DNA of 8,772 bases. Source: Cellulomonadaceae bacterium (GTDB lineage Bacteria; Actinomycetota; Actinomycetes; Actinomycetales; Cellulomonadaceae). Location of the stretch: positions 1 through 8,772 of the forward strand of contig JAITCS010000063.1 of assembly GCA_031282935.1 (NCBI GenBank). The letters run 5' to 3'. The notes under the pieces were generated by a model. That model ran no database searches and was not told where the DNA came from. It saw only the letters and a list, made by a program, of their open reading frames with translations. Positions 7,420 to 8,772 of this stretch are shown piece after piece. Positions within the stretch are counted from its first letter, which is position 1. Each line of letters starts with the position of its first letter. The position numbers and the translations under genes are program-made.

Positions 7420-7426
7420 CCTCCTT
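7420..7426 (-). promoter_or_regulatory. Ribosome binding site of the EIIA gene, fixing a GTG start
   Basis: On the minus strand this reads AAGGAGG, 5 bases before GTG at 7414. It lies inside the longer frame that opens at ATG 7486, so the longer reading is unlikely to be the protein. Confidence 0.8.
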
Positions 7427-7509
7427 GGCCTTGTGCGAGAGCCAGCCTCTTGCCCGGCTCCGCCGTTCTTTAGTGACACCGCACACGCTGCGGAATCGAG
7501 TTCAGTTCT

Positions 7510-7538
7510 ACGGTAGTGACATTCGAGCGATACCACAA
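7510..7538 (-). promoter_or_regulatory. Candidate promoter for the EIIA (crr) gene
   Basis: On the minus strand there is TTGTGG (7533-7538), a 17-base spacer and TACCGT (7510-7515). The second box fits the loose actinobacterial -10 pattern TANNNT and the -35 is a partial match. A start near 7503 would give a leader of roughly 90 bases. The match is modest and is supported mainly by its place in the divergent region. Confidence 0.35.
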
Positions 7539-7630
7539 CAGGGCGCGCCGAGTAGCACGCATGTTCGCATACTGTGTCGTTAATTGACGGCGAAAACCTG
7601 GACACCGTCCCATGCGGGCCAGACGGCGGC

Positions 7631-7636
7631 TATACT
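7631..7636 (+). promoter_or_regulatory. Candidate -10 box for leaderless rsmA transcript
   Basis: TATACT lies exactly six bases before the GTG at 7643, so transcription would begin at or next to the start codon. There is no Shine-Dalgarno sequence in front of that GTG. This is the usual arrangement of leaderless actinobacterial mRNAs. No good -35 is seen at 17 bases; TTGACG (7584-7589) is too far away. Confidence 0.5.
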
Positions 7637-7642
7637 GGCGAT

Positions 7643-8551
7643 GTGACCGCCTCCACTGGCTTCGTGCTAAGCCCGCCGCAGATTCAGCAGTTGGCGGCAG
7701 CGGTTGGGGTAAAGCCCTCCAAGGCGTTCGGCCAGAATTTCGTCCATGATGCCGGTACTGTGCTCAAAATTGTGCGAGCTGCGGCGGTGACGCCTGGACA
7801 AAGGGTGCTTGAGATTGGGCCAGGGCTGGGTTCGCTGACCTGGGGTCTGTTGGAGGCGGGCGCCTCGGTGGTCGCCGTCGAGATTGACCCGGCCTTGGCG
7901 GCGCAACTGCCCAAGACTTTCGCGGTAAATTTGATGCAAGCCGCGCAAGAGACCCCAAGCCTGTTGGTCATAAACAAGGACGCCCTCCAATTATGGCCCC
8001 GCGACATTCCAGAACCGCAGCCCACCGCCCTGATCGCCAACCTGCCTTACAACGTGGCAGTTCCGATTGTACTGACCATTTTGGAAAGATTCGAGGCCAT
8101 CGAAACCATGCTGGTTATGGTGCAGGCCGAAGTAGCGGACCGACTCGCCGCCGCCCCTGGCTCCAAAGTGTATGGCGTGCCCAGCGCAAAAGTGGCCTGG
8201 TACGCCTCGGCGCGCCGCTCTTTGCCGATTTCCAGGCATGTGTTTTGGCCGGTGCCCAACGTGGATTCGGCGCTCGTCGCCATCACCCGGCGGCCCGCCC
8301 TGGACACGTCGGCCCCCCGAGAGGTGGTGTTCCAGGTTATTGACGCCGCTTTCGCCCAGCGGCGCAAGACTCTGCGGGCGGCACTCGCTGGCATTTTCGG
8401 TGGCGCGGGCGGTGCTGAGCAGGCGCTGATCGCGGCCGGGATTGACCCTCAAGCGCGTGGGGAAACCTTGAATATCGAACAGTTTGCCGCTATTGCAGCA
8501 GAATTAGTGGCGCAGCAAACCGTGGACAAGGGAATAGCAAATAAAATATGA
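7643..8551 (+). CDS. rsmA: 16S rRNA (adenine1518-N6/adenine1519-N6)-dimethyltransferase RsmA (KsgA)
   Basis: RsmA/KsgA dimethylates two adjacent adenines in the 3' terminal hairpin of 16S rRNA, using SAM, late in small-subunit assembly. From GTG 7643 the product is 302 residues. In order it shows the N-terminal KAFGQNFVHD (27-36), SAM motif I VLEIGPGLGS (55-64), VVAVEIDPA (76-84), the catalytic NLPYNVAVPI (133-142), VMVQAEVADRL (158-168), FWPVPNVDSALV (201-212) and the C-terminal FAQRRKTLRAAL (237-248). All are typical and intact. Start choice: the frame stays open to a GTG at 7574, which would add 23 residues, but that start has no Shine-Dalgarno sequence. The GTG at 7643 gives the usual actinobacterial N-terminus and has a -10 box six bases upstream. 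Its stop overlaps the ispE start (ATGA, 8548-8551). It is divergent from crr. The related Erm enzymes are unlikely, given the motif set and the ispE neighbour. Confidence 0.95.
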   Translation: MTASTGFVLSPPQIQQLAAAVGVKPSKAFGQNFVHDAGTVLKIVRAAAVTPGQRVLEIGPGLGSLTWGLLEAGASVVAVEIDPALAAQLPKTFAVNLMQAAQETPSLLVINKDALQLWPRDIPEPQPTALIANLPYNVAVPIVLTILERFEAIETMLVMVQAEVADRLAAAPGSKVYGVPSAKVAWYASARRSLPISRHVFWPVPNVDSALVAITRRPALDTSAPREVVFQVIDAAFAQRRKTLRAALAGIFGGAGGAEQALIAAGIDPQARGETLNIEQFAAIAAELVAQQTVDKGIANKI

Positions 8552-8772
8552 AACTGTTAGGCAAACAATTAGCGGCCGCACCGCAAAAACGCGGTGCCCA
8601 CTTAAGCGCCGCCCCCGCGCCCTCAGTAAAAGTTCGCGCCCCCGGCAAGGTCAACTTGGCCTTGCATGTGGGGGAGTGCGGCGCCGACGGTTATCACAAA
8701 ATCGTTACCCTATTTCAAGCCGTAGATTTGTATGAAGTTGTCACAGCCAGTTATGTTCCGGTGGGGCGCGGT
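8548..8772 (+). CDS. ispE: 4-diphosphocytidyl-2-C-methyl-D-erythritol kinase, N-terminal part (3' end outside window)
   Basis: The first 75 codons of IspE, the GHMP-family kinase that phosphorylates CDP-methylerythritol in the non-mevalonate (MEP) isoprenoid pathway. The conserved start VRAPGKVNLALHVG (29-42) includes Lys34, equivalent to the substrate-binding lysine of the family. It is followed by DGYHKIVTLFQAVDLYEVV (47-65), the typical actinobacterial continuation. The ATG overlaps the rsmA stop as ATGA, implying translational coupling; AAGGGA lies about 14 bases upstream, a poor spacing. A basic/Ala-rich extension of roughly 25 residues precedes the conserved domain, longer than in enteric IspE. 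No other ATG or GTG lies between it and the conserved block. The frame is open to the window edge. The rsmA-ispE order is common in Actinobacteria. Confidence 0.93.
   Translation, partial: MKLLGKQLAAAPQKRGAHLSAAPAPSVKVRAPGKVNLALHVGECGADGYHKIVTLFQAVDLYEVVTASYVPVGRG

Noticed and set aside
7439..7460. Short stem GAGCC/GGCTC in the crr leader just before the Shine-Dalgarno sequence, considered as an antiterminator or riboswitch element
   Set aside because: It has five base pairs, a mismatch, then one more pair. It is too weak and matches no known PTS antiterminator target.
7471..7521. Direct repeat TAGTGACA at 7471-7478 and 7514-7521, considered as a paired operator
   Set aside because: One repeated 8-mer in a ~230-base region is close to chance expectation, and there is no dyad.
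7529..7543. Stretch beginning GATACCACAACAGG upstream of crr, resembling a unit of the ptsH repeat array
   Set aside because: Similarity is limited to a few bases (GATAC and CAACA), which is not enough to call a seventh, separated copy.
7991..8452. Minus-strand frames opposite rsmA
   Set aside because: rsmA motifs are complete on the + strand. The antisense products are Arg/Gly-rich with no domain.

Overview
The window looks like a chromosomal segment of a medium-to-high-GC Gram-positive actinobacterium. Evidence for this is the frequent GTG/TTG starts, a probable leaderless start on rsmA, the rsmA-ispE gene pair with a 4-base overlap, and an actinobacterial-style general PTS. A member of the Actinomycetaceae or a relative is plausible, but the sequence does not prove it. 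Most of the content is housekeeping. I found no defence system, mobile element, CRISPR array, rRNA or tRNA.

Layout, left half (+ strand): the 3' end of an ABC-transporter ATPase gene (2-316) is followed 33 bases later by a long SNF2-family ATPase with an N-terminal SWIM zinc-binding motif (350-3799). This block is relatively AT-rich and uses many TTA/TTG leucine codons. It meets the next block tail to tail. The 34-base convergent gap lies inside an imperfect 29-base-period duplication that contains both stop codons (3792-3846).

Layout, centre (- strand, read right to left): a glucose-family PTS EIIA (crr-like, 7414-6950), then a 188-base gap, then ptsH (HPr, 6761-6504), ptsI (Enzyme I, 6476-4773) and a class I SAM-dependent methyltransferase (4760-3834). 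ptsH, ptsI and the methyltransferase are 27 and 12 bases apart and are probably one transcript. Enzyme I takes phosphate from PEP and gives it to HPr, which gives it to EIIA. The membrane EIIB/EIIC that would take it from EIIA must lie elsewhere. The gap in front of ptsH holds six degenerate tandem copies of a ~21-base unit (6778-6904). This is the most unexplained structure in the window.

Layout, right end (+ strand): rsmA/ksgA (7643-8551), divergent from crr, is followed by ispE (8548 to the window end, truncated) with overlapping stop and start. The 228-base divergent region (7415-7642) holds a candidate promoter on each strand.

Of the observations reported, the phased repeat array ahead of ptsH and the methyltransferase placed in the ptsHI transcript most deserve a second look.
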